From Sinotaia quadrata (Eukaryota; Mollusca; Gastropoda; Architaenioglossa; Viviparidae), in NCBI GenBank assembly GCA_028829895.1, contig CM054180.1:91017135-91081134 (forward strand): a stretch of 64,000 nucleotides of DNA, in the 5' to 3' direction. How positions within the stretch are numbered: the first letter of the stretch is position 1; every line of letters begins with the position of its first letter. The position numbers were made by a program, and so were the translations under genes. The notes beneath the pieces were generated by a model. That model saw only the letters and a program-made list of their open reading frames with translations, was not told where the DNA came from and made no database searches. Positions 24,801-36,229 of this stretch are shown here, piece after piece.

Positions 24801-26173
24801 CTAGAAAGGATGTCTTTAAATAGCTAGGCAAGGGTTGAACACTGCCATCAGTTACAGATGCCCAACCATCTGCATTCCATCGCAGTTAGTCTCTCTCATA
24901 AGAGATTCAGGATGTAATAAATGCTGGCTGAAACCATAAGTCGGTTACACTCTTTCCAGCAAAGTTATATATGATTGTTTGATACAGATATCTGTATTTA
25001 TTGTCTTCATCTGATTTATATTTGACAGATATATTTGTCTATGTCTGGACAGTCATATTTGTTTATTCTTCTATGCCGCAAACATTCGATTGTCTTCTAC
25101 TGTATTCAGTGTTACCAGGACACAATTTGATGTGAACTGTCAATGACATCGCCAATGTGATAGACAGTCAACTGTCTCGTCCTCTGTTTTATACGAGTAT
25201 CTTTGTATCTGTCTGTCCTTTATCTACCACATAAAGGAGGAGAAATCTATCATGTATACTTGCTTGTTACGATCTTTCACATCTGTATACACATGTTAGG
25301 TGCAACATTTTGGGACAGACAAAATTCTTATTTTACTTGTCTGAGCCATCAAAGCATTTATTTACATAGTGAAAACATTTATAGACAGTTTATTTTCATA
25401 GAGGAATTTGTAGCTGCATTCATTAAGAGAAGAACATTCATTTAGCTACTGCAAAACTTAAAAGGTGTTTCGTTTACAGTGATTGAATTGTATAAAATTT
25501 AAATGTAAGTATTTGTTGCAATTAATTTTTTCTTAAACAACCATTTACTGAAGCATAAATAAGAGAATTTATGACTTGGAAAGATGTCAATGATGAATTA
25601 ACTATTAGTTATAATTTGTTAGCATTAATTTTGCTAGTTGATATTCTGTAGTATCAATAATGTTATGAGTGTGAGATAAGTCCGAATGATAATTGTTATT
25701 ATTACTTGTTTTTATTTATATCCATCAGTAAATGAAACCCAGTAAGTGTTCAGTGTGTTCTTCGAGTAGTAAAGTGATCTACTTTCAGGTTTGACAACAG
25801 AGTTACTGAGCCAGTTTATTCTCATCCCCTCTGCATCTCATTGCTCGTGACCATGCTCATTGAGTAACTAACTCATGAGGAATAGATTTTGAAATAGATA
25901 ATATATATAGACAGAGAACAAAACGTAATAATTAGACTACCATCACAAGTTACGACAACAAACAAAAGAAGTTGCTTTATACTAACAGGTACTCGAGACT
26001 AATACAATTATCAAAAAATTAATAAAATGAAATATTAAACAATATAAAGCAGAATACATTCTGTCATATTTTTCATCATTACCAATTTAAAATAAAGTCC
26101 CTTCAAGTTCAGTCAATTATAACACCACACTAGAATCACTATCCTTGACAAAATTTAGCTTCAATCATTTTGG
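24801..26173. other. AT-rich DNA, nothing recognised
   Basis: Contains loosely repeated (A/G)ATATCTGT/TATTTGTCT motifs at 24970-25070. The plus frame 25203-25445 is not recognisable. Confidence 0.45.
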
Positions 26174-26371
26174 ATGAAATTGTTGACTTATCGAGCTTGT
26201 CACAAGGTGGGCAGCTCGTTACAAGCCGACCCCGAGCTGAAGTTAGAGATGCAAGGGGTGAAGTCTATTTTTGGCCTGCTCTGGTGCACCTCCAAGAAAA
26301 GCCCGTGTGACGTATGCCAGTACTACGTCGTGTCAGGTTGTTACATAGACACACATGACATACACCATTGA
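26174..26371 (+). CDS. Unidentified small open frame, possible exon
   Basis: ATG at 26174 opens 65 codons ending in TGA. Composition is balanced, with six cysteines including WCTSKKSPCDVCQYYVVSGC, and the DNA is GC-richer than its flanks. No signal peptide or known domain is visible. CACAAG/GTGGGC near 26204 would be a possible donor if only the first codons are coding. The frame could be a short exon or chance. Confidence 0.2.
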   Translation: MKLLTYRACHKVGSSLQADPELKLEMQGVKSIFGLLWCTSKKSPCDVCQYYVVSGCYIDTHDIHH

Positions 26372-27365
26372 TGTGTGGGTGGGGCCCAGTTTATTAATGT
26401 CATGCCAAGGAACGTTTTATTGGCGGTGTGTGTTGTGAGTGAGTATCATGAATGTGAATAAATGGACGAACAGACGAACGGTGCAAAACAATAGTACAAA
26501 TTTTTTCGTCCCTCTCAAAAACTATGAATAACAAGAGAGTTGAAAGATGGTTAAATCGGGATATTTATTTCCCGATTTAAAAGGGGCACTACTCTTTCGC
26601 ACAGTGATTAATCCATTCATTCAACTTTCCAATGTCATACACTCTGTGGGAAATAAGGGGAGGATGAAAATGATGAAATTCAAAATATAAAATAAAGTTT
26701 AATTACACAATTCTTATGCGGCAAATGGGGCCGCTTTAACAATAGTTCACATATAACATAAGCATTAATTTTAACATTAAAGTTCGTATTTCACAAATGA
26801 TATAATAATGTTCATATTCTTAGAGTCCTAGAGTTAAGTATGTGCGAGTTAGCCTGTTAATTATTACTCACTATTAATGTCAGAGTTCCAAGGAGATGAC
26901 GTAATCTTACACGTCACTTATAAGGCACTTCAAAGTGAAGACAGACGCAATTGAGGCGTCGCATTACAGGTGAAGATTCTGCAGAATCTAGGCACCACTT
27001 TCAGATTATCACTGGGGAGAAATCTGAAATTTAGCTGACTGTTGTCAGCCTCGATAACTGTCGTTGTTTCTTGGTTGTCGTGGAAACGGACACCCCAACG
27101 ACGTTTAGCGTTATCGGATGGAGTCGTCCAGTGGGATGTGTCGTCGCATTACATTGAGTGTAGAAATCCGGATATCTGTAAGATTATCTCGGTGCTAGCC
27201 TTCTCAATCGCGGGATAGACTGCCAAACGAACTCAGACAGGGGGGGTACAAAATTGGTCCCTCGTGTCGTTAACTGCATACAACCAGCGTCGCATACATC
27301 GGTTTTTCTTGACAGTGAACTTTCCACTTTGCCAAAAATTATACTGAGTAATTTTGCCTCGTTAC
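26372..27365. other. Unexplained DNA with CpG-richer part
   Basis: The part from about 26890 to 27360 has more CpG and mixed composition but no motif on either strand. The inverted repeat at 26551-26580 is listed separately. Confidence 0.4.
26551..26580. repeat. Perfect 10-bp inverted repeat with 10-base loop
   Basis: TTAAATCGGG is followed by ten bases and then CCCGATTTAA. It could form a hairpin in RNA or cruciform DNA. Its neighbourhood gives no hint of function. Confidence 0.7.
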
Positions 27366-27707
27366 TCAATATATGGCATCAGACAGATGGAAAACGGATG
27401 GAAAGAGATTTTTGCAGCTTTCCTTTATGAAATCTCTGTACATGAGATAATTCATACGTGAAGTTAGACTGGCTTCAGACGAATCGACGTTTTCAACATT
27501 GAGAGTAAAATCTTCCTTTTGCCTCTTATATAGCTTCACTGAAGGTTTCCAGAAACTTCCAAAGCTATGTCCTGTGACTCGATTTTCCCTTGGATATCTA
27601 GTGCTGTCCGTGCGGCAGGTTTTTCTGTGGTCAATTCTAATGCGCACTGGTCTTTCCTCTCGTAAACAACATGTGACTAGTAGTGCGCAGTTGTCCCAAT
27701 TGTTCAA
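27366..27707 (-). CDS. Unidentified open frame of 113 codons
   Basis: An open minus-strand frame without an initial ATG (it starts at TTG, and a TGA lies just upstream). The first half is basic with cysteines (LVTCCLREERPVRIRIDHRK); the second half is mixed. Composition is protein-like and not repetitive. CTACTAG at about 27680 could be an acceptor. No family was recognised, and a plus-strand frame overlaps it (27499-27753), so at most one of them is real. Confidence 0.18.
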   Translation of the reverse strand: MNNWDNCALLVTCCLREERPVRIRIDHRKTCRTDSTRYPRENRVTGHSFGSFWKPSVKLYKRQKEDFTLNVENVDSSEASLTSRMNYLMYRDFIKESCKNLFPSVFHLSDAIY

Positions 27708-27929
27708 TATACATATCTTTCACAAACTAATATATATATTCAATATGATATAATAACACACACTGCGTCACGAACGTCTGTCTACTAAAGAGATCTTAGG
27801 TGACCGTTACTGGAAGTTTACACATGATAATATGTAAAATAACAAAACTCGGGTTACTTCAACTAGTTTTGTTAGCGGTTTATTAAAATGAAATAAAATA
27901 TAATTTCTGTCCCTCATTTCCTGTGACAG

Positions 27930-28365
27930 AGCTACATCACACAAAGACAGGATTCTGGCCAAACACTCAACATGATACGTCACATAAAGACAGGAAGCTG
28001 GCCACACTCAACATGATACGTCACATAAAGACAGGAAGCTGGCCACACTCAACATGATACATCACACAAAGACAGGAAGCTGGCCAACACTCAACATGAT
28101 ACGTCACACAAAGACAGTAAGCTGGCCAACACTCAACATGATACGTCACATAAAGACAGGAAGCTGGCCAACACTCAACATGATGCGTTACATAAAGACA
28201 GGAAGCTGGCCACACTCAACATGATACATCACACAAAGACAGGAAGCTGGCCAACACTCAACATTATTCGTCACACAAAGACAGTAAGCTGGCCAACACT
28301 CAACATGATGCGTCACATAAAGACAGTAAGCTGGCCAGGACTCAACATGATATATCACATAAACA
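27930..28365. repeat. Tandem array, 42-bp unit
   Basis: About ten copies of GCTGGCCAACACTCAACATG followed by ATACGTCACATAAAGACAGGAA. Spacing is 41-42 bp and copies are highly similar. A 42-bp period keeps frames open on both strands (27807-28007, 28021-28215, 28221-28418); these are by-products. Confidence 0.95.
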
Positions 28366-30454
28366 GTTCAGCAGCTGACATCCAAAGCCACACAATAGAC
28401 TTAAGTAGAAAGATATAAATCCTGAAACATACATAACTGCAGACCCTAAATATACTGCAAATTACTACATTAATAAAATATTTAAATATTGATACTTAGA
28501 CCACTCTTGTTGGCGTGACTCACTTACATATTATATGTTGTAGTATGTCACTTGTATCAGGGGGCTCGGAACTCTCTTCTAGATTATCATTCTTCTTTCC
28601 TACGGTGTTCTATCTGCAACAGGTTATTTTATATTATTACAAGAGGGTCCCTTTAATTACGAGGAAATTATCATCTCCACACTTATGATAATTTGCATCT
28701 CAAAGCTTGCAGATGATGTATTGGAAGAGTACCTTTTGCATTCTCCACTAAGCAACTCTGACCTGGCATACATCCAAGTTACATTTACATTTTCCAGATA
28801 CAGTTTTGCCATATGAACAAAATAAAGTTACAGACCAAACAATGAAAATAGTAAATTCCCTAAGTCATAACCAATATTTTACAGATCAAGGTTATGGCTC
28901 TGAATTGTAATGTTATTCTACAGAGATCCATATTAATTGCATCAAATGTACTACAACTTCCCATGATGACTAAAAAAATCAACTAGCATAATAAATTCCT
29001 TAGAATTTCTACTGAACAAACTAAAAATTATATCTTAGAATGAAACAACACACAAGGTACACATGAAAACTGAAATACATTGTCGCTCAGCTGAAAGAAA
29101 GACATAAAACTTACATTCTGTTTAGCTGCAAAGAAACGTGAAAATTACAGTTTTGATTTATAACTCTGGTTTTACTCATTGTGAGGCCTTTTTATGTAAC
29201 TCCCCAATGGAGAGAGACAAAAGGGAGCACGACACATCTTACTGCGCGTGGGTTTTCCGGGTAAGTGATTATGAAAGAGAGAATTTCCTACAACATGGGT
29301 TCCCCCCCCCCACTATATTCTCTATATTGGTCAGCTCCAGTTGGCCAGTAGATGACCATTGGTCAACTATAGTTGGCATATATGCAACCATTGGCTGACT
29401 CTAATGGCTAACTTCTTAGGAAAACTTGCATTATGCAGTAAGCCTTTATTTACAACACTTTGGGATCATTCAATTTTGAATGTGTAATAATCCATTGAAA
29501 AAGATTGTTGTTTTCTACATTGTGCATGTGTATATAACTTGCAGCATTATGAGACTTTACAATAATTAAATGAATGGATAGGCTTTTAAAACATCGTGAG
29601 ACTTTGACAATTGTTAGGTGAGTGGACACATTTTGAAACATTTCGTTGCTATTTGGAGTGTAGACATTTAGGTAATTTGCAGACGTGTGAGCATGATCGA
29701 TGTTTGCAAGGTGATATTATGTTCTCGCAAACAGAACAGATATAAATGCACAAATAGCATCAGTGGGACATCTGCTCTGGTAATCACTATAGTAAAAGAA
29801 ATAATGCGAATAATTTCAATGCTTACTCAGTCTTATATCCTAACACATAATTCAGTAGTTGGATTAGTATCAATATAAATCACAGGATAATTCTTACCAC
29901 AGAACAGAATTGGAGTAACAGAGAGATAAGAGATAATAGTTTGTTCATAAACTTGCCAATGACAAAGCCACAATAATCTTTCGCTCATTTTTGTAACACT
30001 GTCATAAGTTTATTGTTCATTATAAAATTGTCAATTCTTCACATGCTCCTCTAGTAGGCTGTAGAATGTTCCACGTGCTACTGTTCTCTCAAGACTAATC
30101 TGGGCACTCCTTCGCCATATTAGTTCCCTCAAGCAGTAGCAATTTCCAGTAACTTCCTTATACCAGAAACTCCATGTTGTAATCGAGCATTGTTTGCCGC
30201 ATACATTAACAGAGTGCAGTGAGTCCTTACACTTACACACTTGAGTAGAGACGTCTTGAATCTACCATGATCGTAACGGTTTATAAATCAATAAATCAGG
30301 AACCAGGAATAAAATCCGAAATTCCAGCAATCTCAGAAATTCTAAAACGGCTGCCTTTTCCATGTAAAATATAATCAGGGAACAAATGCTAAGTTTTCCA
30401 GTTTATGAACTCTAACTCCATTCTTTTTTTACATTCAAGTCTCAACTTACAGTT
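28366..30454. other. AT-rich DNA, mostly unexplained
   Basis: Apart from the candidate exon at 29151-29260, no gene-like segment was found. Around 29325-29415 a TTGG(T/C)CA(A/G)CT motif recurs about every 27 bases. A C run lies at about 29300-29310. Confidence 0.4.
29151..29260 (+). CDS. Candidate internal exon with consensus donor
   Basis: The segment ends at CCGG/GTAAGTGAT, a full consensus 5' splice site at 29261, and begins after AAAATTACAG at 29150, a possible acceptor with a poor pyrimidine tract. One frame is open throughout and reads SPMERDKREHDTSYCAWVFR at its end; it stays open past the donor to 29398, so openness alone is weak evidence. No domain was recognised. Length (110 bases) is normal for an internal exon. 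Confidence 0.2.
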
Positions 30455-31005
30455 TCCTACAACAGTATTTATTAGCCCGATAGATATGCGCATATAGCAT
30501 AATAAATACAACATAATAATTTATGAATGTGTTCACTAGAAACAATGTCATATGTTTAACATATTACATACAAACATCATAATTCACAATTGTAGAATAT
30601 TCTATTCACCTAATATGTCAATAGCAAAATGCACGAAATATTTCTAAGTCCATTCTCTTTCAGTCAGTTAACTCACCTTTAAGCTAACAGCCTTCTTTCA
30701 TGACCGGACTTTGGTCACACCAGATTCATAGTGAGTAGAGAATAGAATTATTTCGGCAGGTAAACTTTGATCTCAGCCCATTGGCTGGTCTCGTTCTTTG
30801 TAAATCTTAAACATTGGATAATAAAAACTACTCATCCACATAAGACCAGTTCACATTACAGAGCAAGTTTTAAGCGCGAAAGCGGCGGAAGCCGGAAGCG
30901 CCCCCTACACTCCATCCATCGAGCAAGTTTTAGCACATTCTCTTCGTTAGTTGTTAACTCTGGTACTTACAAAACACACAGTACCCAAAGGTCATGTCAC
31001 GCTGA
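30455..31005 (-). repeat. Dispersed LTR-like repeat family 1, copy A
   Basis: Shares long, diverged similarity with copies at 40235-40815 and 52088-52430 in the same orientation, and with 32825-33190 in the opposite one. Shared blocks include GTATTTATTAGCC near the left end, CACGAAATATTTCTAAGTCC, CTTTCATGACCGGACT and CCATTGGATAATAAAAACTA. I assign minus orientation because the copy at 32825-34260 has an AATAAA signal on the plus strand. No protein is encoded. Solo LTRs of an LTR retrotransposon are the favoured explanation. A 48-bp insertion sits inside this copy. Confidence 0.75.
30861..30932. mobile_element. 48-bp insertion with 12-bp target-site duplication
   Basis: GAGCAAGTTTTA occurs at 30861-30872 and again at 30921-30932, flanking a GC-rich 48-bp segment (30873-30920) that ends in CCATCCATC. 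The related copies at 40235-40815 and 52088-52430 have only one corresponding site and no insert. This is the pattern left by a very short, 5'-truncated retroposition event; the CATC tail would be its 3' end. The source element is unknown. Confidence 0.6.
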
Positions 31006-31324
31006 CATTAAACAAGTAATATAAAATTTAATTAAGAAATAGGGACAGACAACTCTGCTCTGTTACATATTGAATACAGCATCATAAGCAATTAGTCTTG
31101 GTTTAATCTTGTTTCAACTTTGGTTACTCTAAAAAGACTAGATGAACTGAATTAGGAAAGGTTGTTTTCGTTCTGAATGGAATATGATTTCATTGGTTTC
31201 GGCCTAATCACACAATAAACGGTCTTTTTAAAATTAAAGTTGCATCGAAAATATCTTAGAGATGTAACTTTGTGATGTAGAGTGTTGAAGTGTGTATTTG
31301 ACTTATTAAAAAGAATTGTTTAAC

Positions 31325-31640
31325 AACAGCTTCTGGGTTTGTATAATACACCCGGCTAAAGTCCGCTTCTAATTTCTGGATTTGAATAATACACCCGACT
31401 AAAGTCCGCTTCTAATTTATGATTTGTATAATACACCCGACTAAAGTCCGCTTCTAATTTCTGGATTTGTATAATACACCCGACTAAAGTCCGTTTCTAA
31501 TTTAAGATTTGTATAATACATCCGACTAAAGTCCGTTCTAATTTCTGGATTTATATAATACACCCAACTAAAGTCCGTTCTAATTTCTGGATTTATATAA
31601 TAAACATCCAACTAAAGTCCGCTTATAATTTCTGATTCCC
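31325..31640. repeat. Tandem array, 43-bp unit
   Basis: Seven copies with ATTTCTGGATTTGTATAATA, CACCCGACTAAAGTCCGCTT and CTA. Copies are highly similar. Confidence 0.95.
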
Positions 31641-31814
31641 TTACCTCTCTCCCGCATGTCCACGACTGGTTTTGATCTTGTTTCTGAAAGACTTCCTGTA
31701 CAACTCTTATAAAAAGTATGTATTTTGACAGCTCAAATGTAGCCCTGCACATTCTCTTGAAAATTCATAGAAATATAAAAATCATCACTCACACATGCCC
31801 ACAATACGTTCACA

Positions 31815-31815
<1 letters not shown>

Positions 31816-31901
<86 letters not shown>

Positions 31902-31912
31902 ACACACACACA
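31816..31912. repeat. (CA)n microsatellite
   Basis: Nearly uninterrupted CA dinucleotides for about 97 bases, with two CATA interruptions. Frames over it read poly-HT or poly-VC and are by-products. Confidence 0.98.
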
Positions 31913-32824
31913 AGATAATTTCACGATTCCCACTAATTTGTCTAGAAACTGAATGAACAGCCGTAGTGAACATATCTGAATATAAGCATGACGAAATTAA
32001 TAATAGTAAATGAAATATTCACGTGCTAACCTTGTTGGGGTTGACCTTTCGAAGAAAGAAAGAGTGAGGTATACAGCCAACTTATGGTTCATTAACGGAT
32101 ATGATCAAATAAAATGAAAGGCTATTTGGCGCTCGTTTTATCATTTATTAAAATTATTAGGTATGAATAAATCGTTAATTCTTTTTTCTTTATTTTGAGT
32201 TAAAAGAATATGAAGTGTTTGTAGCAAGAAAAAAAATCTTTTAAACAAGGAACATTGAAAATAATAGAAATTCACTGAAGAATGAAATTAACATTTAAAG
32301 ATAGCATTCATATTCATAAATGAATATTGATTGCACCAAACTCTAAACTTTTAATAATGAGGTAGTATACATAATTAAGCTTATATCTGCTTAATGGGTT
32401 TTTTTTTTAATATATACATATAGTTATTTAATAGCAAGCAGTCCTTATATATAGCTTGCGTTTAAATGGTAAATTTTAAATTACATTTTCATATTTTATA
32501 GATCTGTAAACTGGTCAACCATAATTATGCTCATATGGTAATACAATCGTCACTCCTTATTTTACATTCTTTGTTATGTAATTGCTTTAGGAAGTTACTT
32601 AAATTGTAAATATATCTCATCCTATACTTCCGCTATTATGTGACAAAGTAAATTTGCCCCTCCCTATTTTTAATTTTAGTTGTTATTTAAGTTGCTAAAT
32701 TGTCAAAGTGACCCAACCTTGAGCACTCCTTATGGTGTTATTTTGAAGGTGTATGAGTCTGAAGTAAACATCCTAAGGCAAGAATATTCAAAATTTGCTG
32801 ACCTAGTGGAACCTGAGTGAGCAG
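31913..32824. other. AT-rich spacer, nothing recognised
   Basis: Short A and T tracts; no gene, array or transposon motif seen. Confidence 0.5.
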
Positions 32825-34260
32825 TTTTTTTTAAAATTTCCAATGATTATGATTTATGAGAACGAGACTAGCCGATGGGCTGAGTTTAAGGAGTTTACTT
32901 GCAGAAGAGAATTTTGCTGTCTGTTCAGTTTTGAATTTGAAGACAAAGAGAGAAGTCTGGCTCTGAAGGCAGTCGTTAGCTTGAGTGGTGAGTTTAAACT
33001 GACCGATTGAGAAAGAGTGGACTTGAAAACATTTCATACATTTTTCTATTGATATGTTTTACTTGTATTATGTAAAGATGTACTATATAAGTTGATTTAT
33101 TTACTACAAATGTTTGAACTCATCTGAGCCCATGTGGTGTAATAATATGTGACATTGTTTGATACATTGTATTTATTGTACCACGTGTGCATGGGGATAA
33201 TTAGTACCGTTGCAGGAATTGTAGAAATTTTGAGAATGGAGTGTCAGATAGAATGATTTTATATTGTAATGAATAAAAAAACTTAAGCTTGCTCCTTGAT
33301 TGTATGTTGTAGTCAGCAAGCAGCCTTCTTCTGATTTTTTTCTTTTGGTTGTGGTCGTGTCTCACTCTAGGAATATGAGTTTGACCCTGAGCTGTGAGTC
33401 TCAAGTGGAGCCTCAAGTTCAACTTTCAAGTTCCTAGCTATCCCTTTGTTTGTTCACTAGTCGTGACTTGAGTGATCCAGAAAGCGCGGGAAACTTGCGA
33501 AGTGTGTTGCAGAGTGTGTAAACATAAGGGAGTATGCTACACCCCTACTTTCGATGTACCAAAAGCAAGGATGCTAAATACATCAGTCCAGTGAAGATAA
33601 CACAATCATTGTGATTGTGTTCTGCTCAAGAAACTGATGGCAAGAGAGAGTGAGAGAGTGCCAGATCGCTGTGGAAGCTGTACTTAATCCTGGTTATGTG
33701 AAGTTTATAATAACCTATTCTAATAACTCCATTTCTGTTCTCTGATAAGACTAACCTGCAATTTGTATTGACTCTATTGTTGAACTATATATATTATATA
33801 TATATATAAGTAGAGAGAGATTGTAAACTATAATTACTCGAATGTGAATTCGTGGAATATTGATGTCAAATTATCTGTTTCATTGTAATTGTCATTTGTA
33901 TAGCTGATTTTTCTTTTAATAAATTTATTGACCTTACGCATATTGATATTCTTATGTTGGAGAAGAAAGTGGGTGGATGGGGACTCGCTAAATATAGATT
34001 AAGTCAGATTTGTCTTCTCCTTATAAGAAGTTTTCCACCTGCAGGAAACCTTATGTGACTGTAAATATTGTTTATTGTAGTGGGACTGTGAAAAAGCTTA
34101 CAATACCAAAATATCCGCCAAGTGAGAGACGAGTGGTGTCTGTTGGAGGATCATTAATAAAATAAAATTAATATTCTTATCGCTTGAAATTAGTTATGAA
34201 AGATTAATTAATTAATAATAATAATAATTATTTCATTAACTAAGTGGCGCACGTGTCACA
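32825..34260 (+). repeat. LTR-like repeat family 1, longest copy (D)
   Basis: The left part (to about 33190) matches copies A, B and C in reverse complement (GAACGAGACTAGCCGATGGG, GTTAGCTTGAGTGGTGAG). The right part, from about 33862, matches the reverse complement of 63613-64000. Shared blocks there are TTTAATAAATTTATTGACCT, TTATGTTGGAGAAGAAAGTG, CAAGTGAGAGACGAGTGGTG and an end at GTCACA. AATAAA at about 33919 would be the polyadenylation signal of an LTR. I infer that the two parts form one long LTR or an LTR plus internal sequence, since no single other copy in the window spans both. No gag or pol frame lies inside. Confidence 0.55.
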
Positions 34261-34712
34261 CAATAGTTTTCTCATGGCTTATAAATTTTAAAAGAAACAA
34301 AGAATTAAAACACATCACAAGGCTTCCGGATTGTAAATATCTCTAGTACGGCTGTCTATATACCCATAAATAAATATTATTTATATTCGTACAGAGCTAT
34401 CAAAAGCTAGCAGAAGCCAATTACAGCATTAGTTTTCGATTCAAAGCCCACTATTATGGGCCAGTAATACACTTAGATTACACATTTTTTCGTAAATAGC
34501 TAGTTTCTTCGTAATTTATATATATATATTGATCATATTGGTGTAGATATTTAAAAGAAAAACTGCAGTTTCAAAACAATAAAAAGCATGATAAAATAAT
34601 ACGTAACTGGCTTCTACCGTCCAGTGGTGTGGTTTCATAAGTCATGCACGGTAATTCATGGTAAACGTTCTACTATGCAGCTCACGTTATTTCAAGTTAT
34701 TGAAATCTTATA
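34261..34712. other. AT-rich spacer, nothing recognised
   Basis: No motif found. It follows the end of the LTR-like repeat. Confidence 0.45.
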
Positions 34713-34922
34713 TCATATTCTTATACAGGTAGTTCCACTGATTACGAATTCTTTGGGTCGAAAGTTTGGAATTCTCTGCTTCTTTAATTTCAAACGGTTC
34801 AGGAACAGTGCGCACAGGCCTTTTCCACTTGTTGCCGACATGGAAAGAGACGCTATGGAGATCTTGCCTTTCTTGGTGTAGAGCAGCGAAAATAGAGCAG
34901 ATCTCAAGTCGGCTGTTTTCAT
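34713..34922 (-). CDS. Unidentified small frame starting at ATG
   Basis: A minus-strand ATG at 34920-34922 opens 69 codons ending in TGA. The peptide is basic (MKTADLRSALFSLLYTKKGK, later LKLKKQR) with balanced composition, and GC content is higher than in the flanks. Its first 16 codons are duplicated in the 94-bp direct repeat to the right, where the frame soon ends. No family was recognised, and overlapping plus-strand frames exist. Confidence 0.2.
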   Translation of the reverse strand: MKTADLRSALFSLLYTKKGKISIASLSMSATSGKGLCALFLNRLKLKKQRIPNFRPKEFVISGTTCIRI

Positions 34923-35072
34923 TGCATGTAGGTGTACAGGTCGACTTGCATTGAACCTGTCAAGTATTGGTGTAGGGCAGCGAAAATAGAGCAGATCTCA
35001 AGTCGGCTGTCTTCATTGCATGTAGGTGTACAGGTCGACTTGCATCGAATCTGTCAAGTATTGGTGTAGCGG
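34873..35072. repeat. 94-bp tandem duplication, two copies plus start of a third
   Basis: Units start at 34873, 34967 and 35061, each with TTGGTGTAG; the first two continue with GCAGCGAAAATAGAGCAG and GTGTACAGGTCGACTTGCAT. The two full copies differ at about four bases. Confidence 0.92.
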
Positions 35073-35439
35073 GATTACTAATAATATCAACATTTCTCAA
35101 AGAACTGGTCAATGACAAGTTTTAAATTCCTTTTCGTAAATAAAATGAGTATATTTCTTATAGGTTCAAAATATGTTTATTGACTCGTGACAAATATGGC
35201 CTACATGCGTCATTGTTGCGTACGAGCAAGCGGGAAGACAGGTAGGCACAAAAGCATGACGGTCAACATCAATCAATCATGTCCAACCTCTCAAGTGATT
35301 GTATTCAGTGATGGCAACGGATTTGTTTTATTTTAAACAGAGACCGTCGCATTGACACTTCGTGACATCAACATCCATATATTTGTATATAAGTAGTAAG
35401 CATGTATTCATATAGACATGGGTACACACATATACACGT
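35073..35439. other. Unexplained spacer
   Basis: No motif recognised on either strand. Confidence 0.4.
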
Positions 35440-35655
35440 CAATCATCTGTAATATATTTGAATTAAATGGGTTATATGTATCAAAAAGGCATGTGTACAA
35501 ACGTTTGTCAGTCTGTAATATATTTGAATTAAATGGATTATATGTATCAAATAAGCATGTGTACAAACGTTTGTCAGTCTGTAATATATTTGAATTAAAT
35601 GGATTATATGTATCAAATAAGCATATGTACAAACGTTTGTCAGTCTGTAACGTAT
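35440..35655. repeat. Tandem array, 66-bp unit
   Basis: Three and a half copies with GTAATATATTTGAATTAAAT and CATGTGTACAAACGTTTGTC at exact 66-bp spacing. The period is 22 codons, so both strands stay open (35408-35632 minus, 35418-35666 plus); these frames are by-products. Confidence 0.94.
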
Positions 35656-35694
35656 TTGATATGTAAATAGTATTGTGCTTATAGAGGTGAACCG

Positions 35695-36085
35695 TCAGTC
35701 ATCTATAATATATTTGTAATATGTATATATCTTAAAATATAGGAACACATTTCTGTCAGTAATCTATAAATATATTTGTAAGTAATATGTATATAAAATA
35801 TAGGAACACATTTCTGTCAGTAATCTGTAATATATTTGTAATATGTATATATCTTAAAATATAGGAACATATTTCTGTCAGTAATCTATAATATATTAGT
35901 AAGTAATATGTATATATCTTAAAGTATAGGAAGACATTTCTGTCAGTCATCTATAATATATTTGTAAGTAATATGTATATATCTTAAAGTATAGGAAGAC
36001 ATTTCTGTCAGTCATCTATATTATATTTGTAATATGTATATATCTTAAATTATAGTGAACACATTTCTATCAGTCATTTCTACAA
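35695..36085. repeat. Tandem array, about 62-bp unit
   Basis: Six copies containing TAATATGTATATATCTTAAA, TATAGGAACACATTTCTGTC and AGTAATCTATAATATATTTG. It lies just after the 66-bp array and shares GTCAGTC and TAATATATTTG words with it, so the two may share an origin. Confidence 0.92.
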
Positions 36086-36229
36086 GCCTGACAATTCATC
36101 CAAAAATCTGTGTGCCTACCTGTGAATGGGTATGGTGTCTCTGATTGCTTAATGTGTGACAATATTCATATTTTAATAATTATTTCTCCACATTCAATTA
36201 ATCTGCTCATGCAATCATACACTATAGCC

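Noticed and set aside
27930..28365. Possible CRISPR-like array
   Set aside because: Units are joined head to tail with no unique spacers, as in all arrays here, and the DNA is from an animal.
27807..28418. Repeat-containing frames on both strands (WPASCLYVTYHVE type)
   Set aside because: By-products of the 42-bp array; both strands are open across the same copies.
31718..31973. Histidine/threonine-rich and cysteine/valine-rich frames
   Set aside because: Direct translation of a CA microsatellite.
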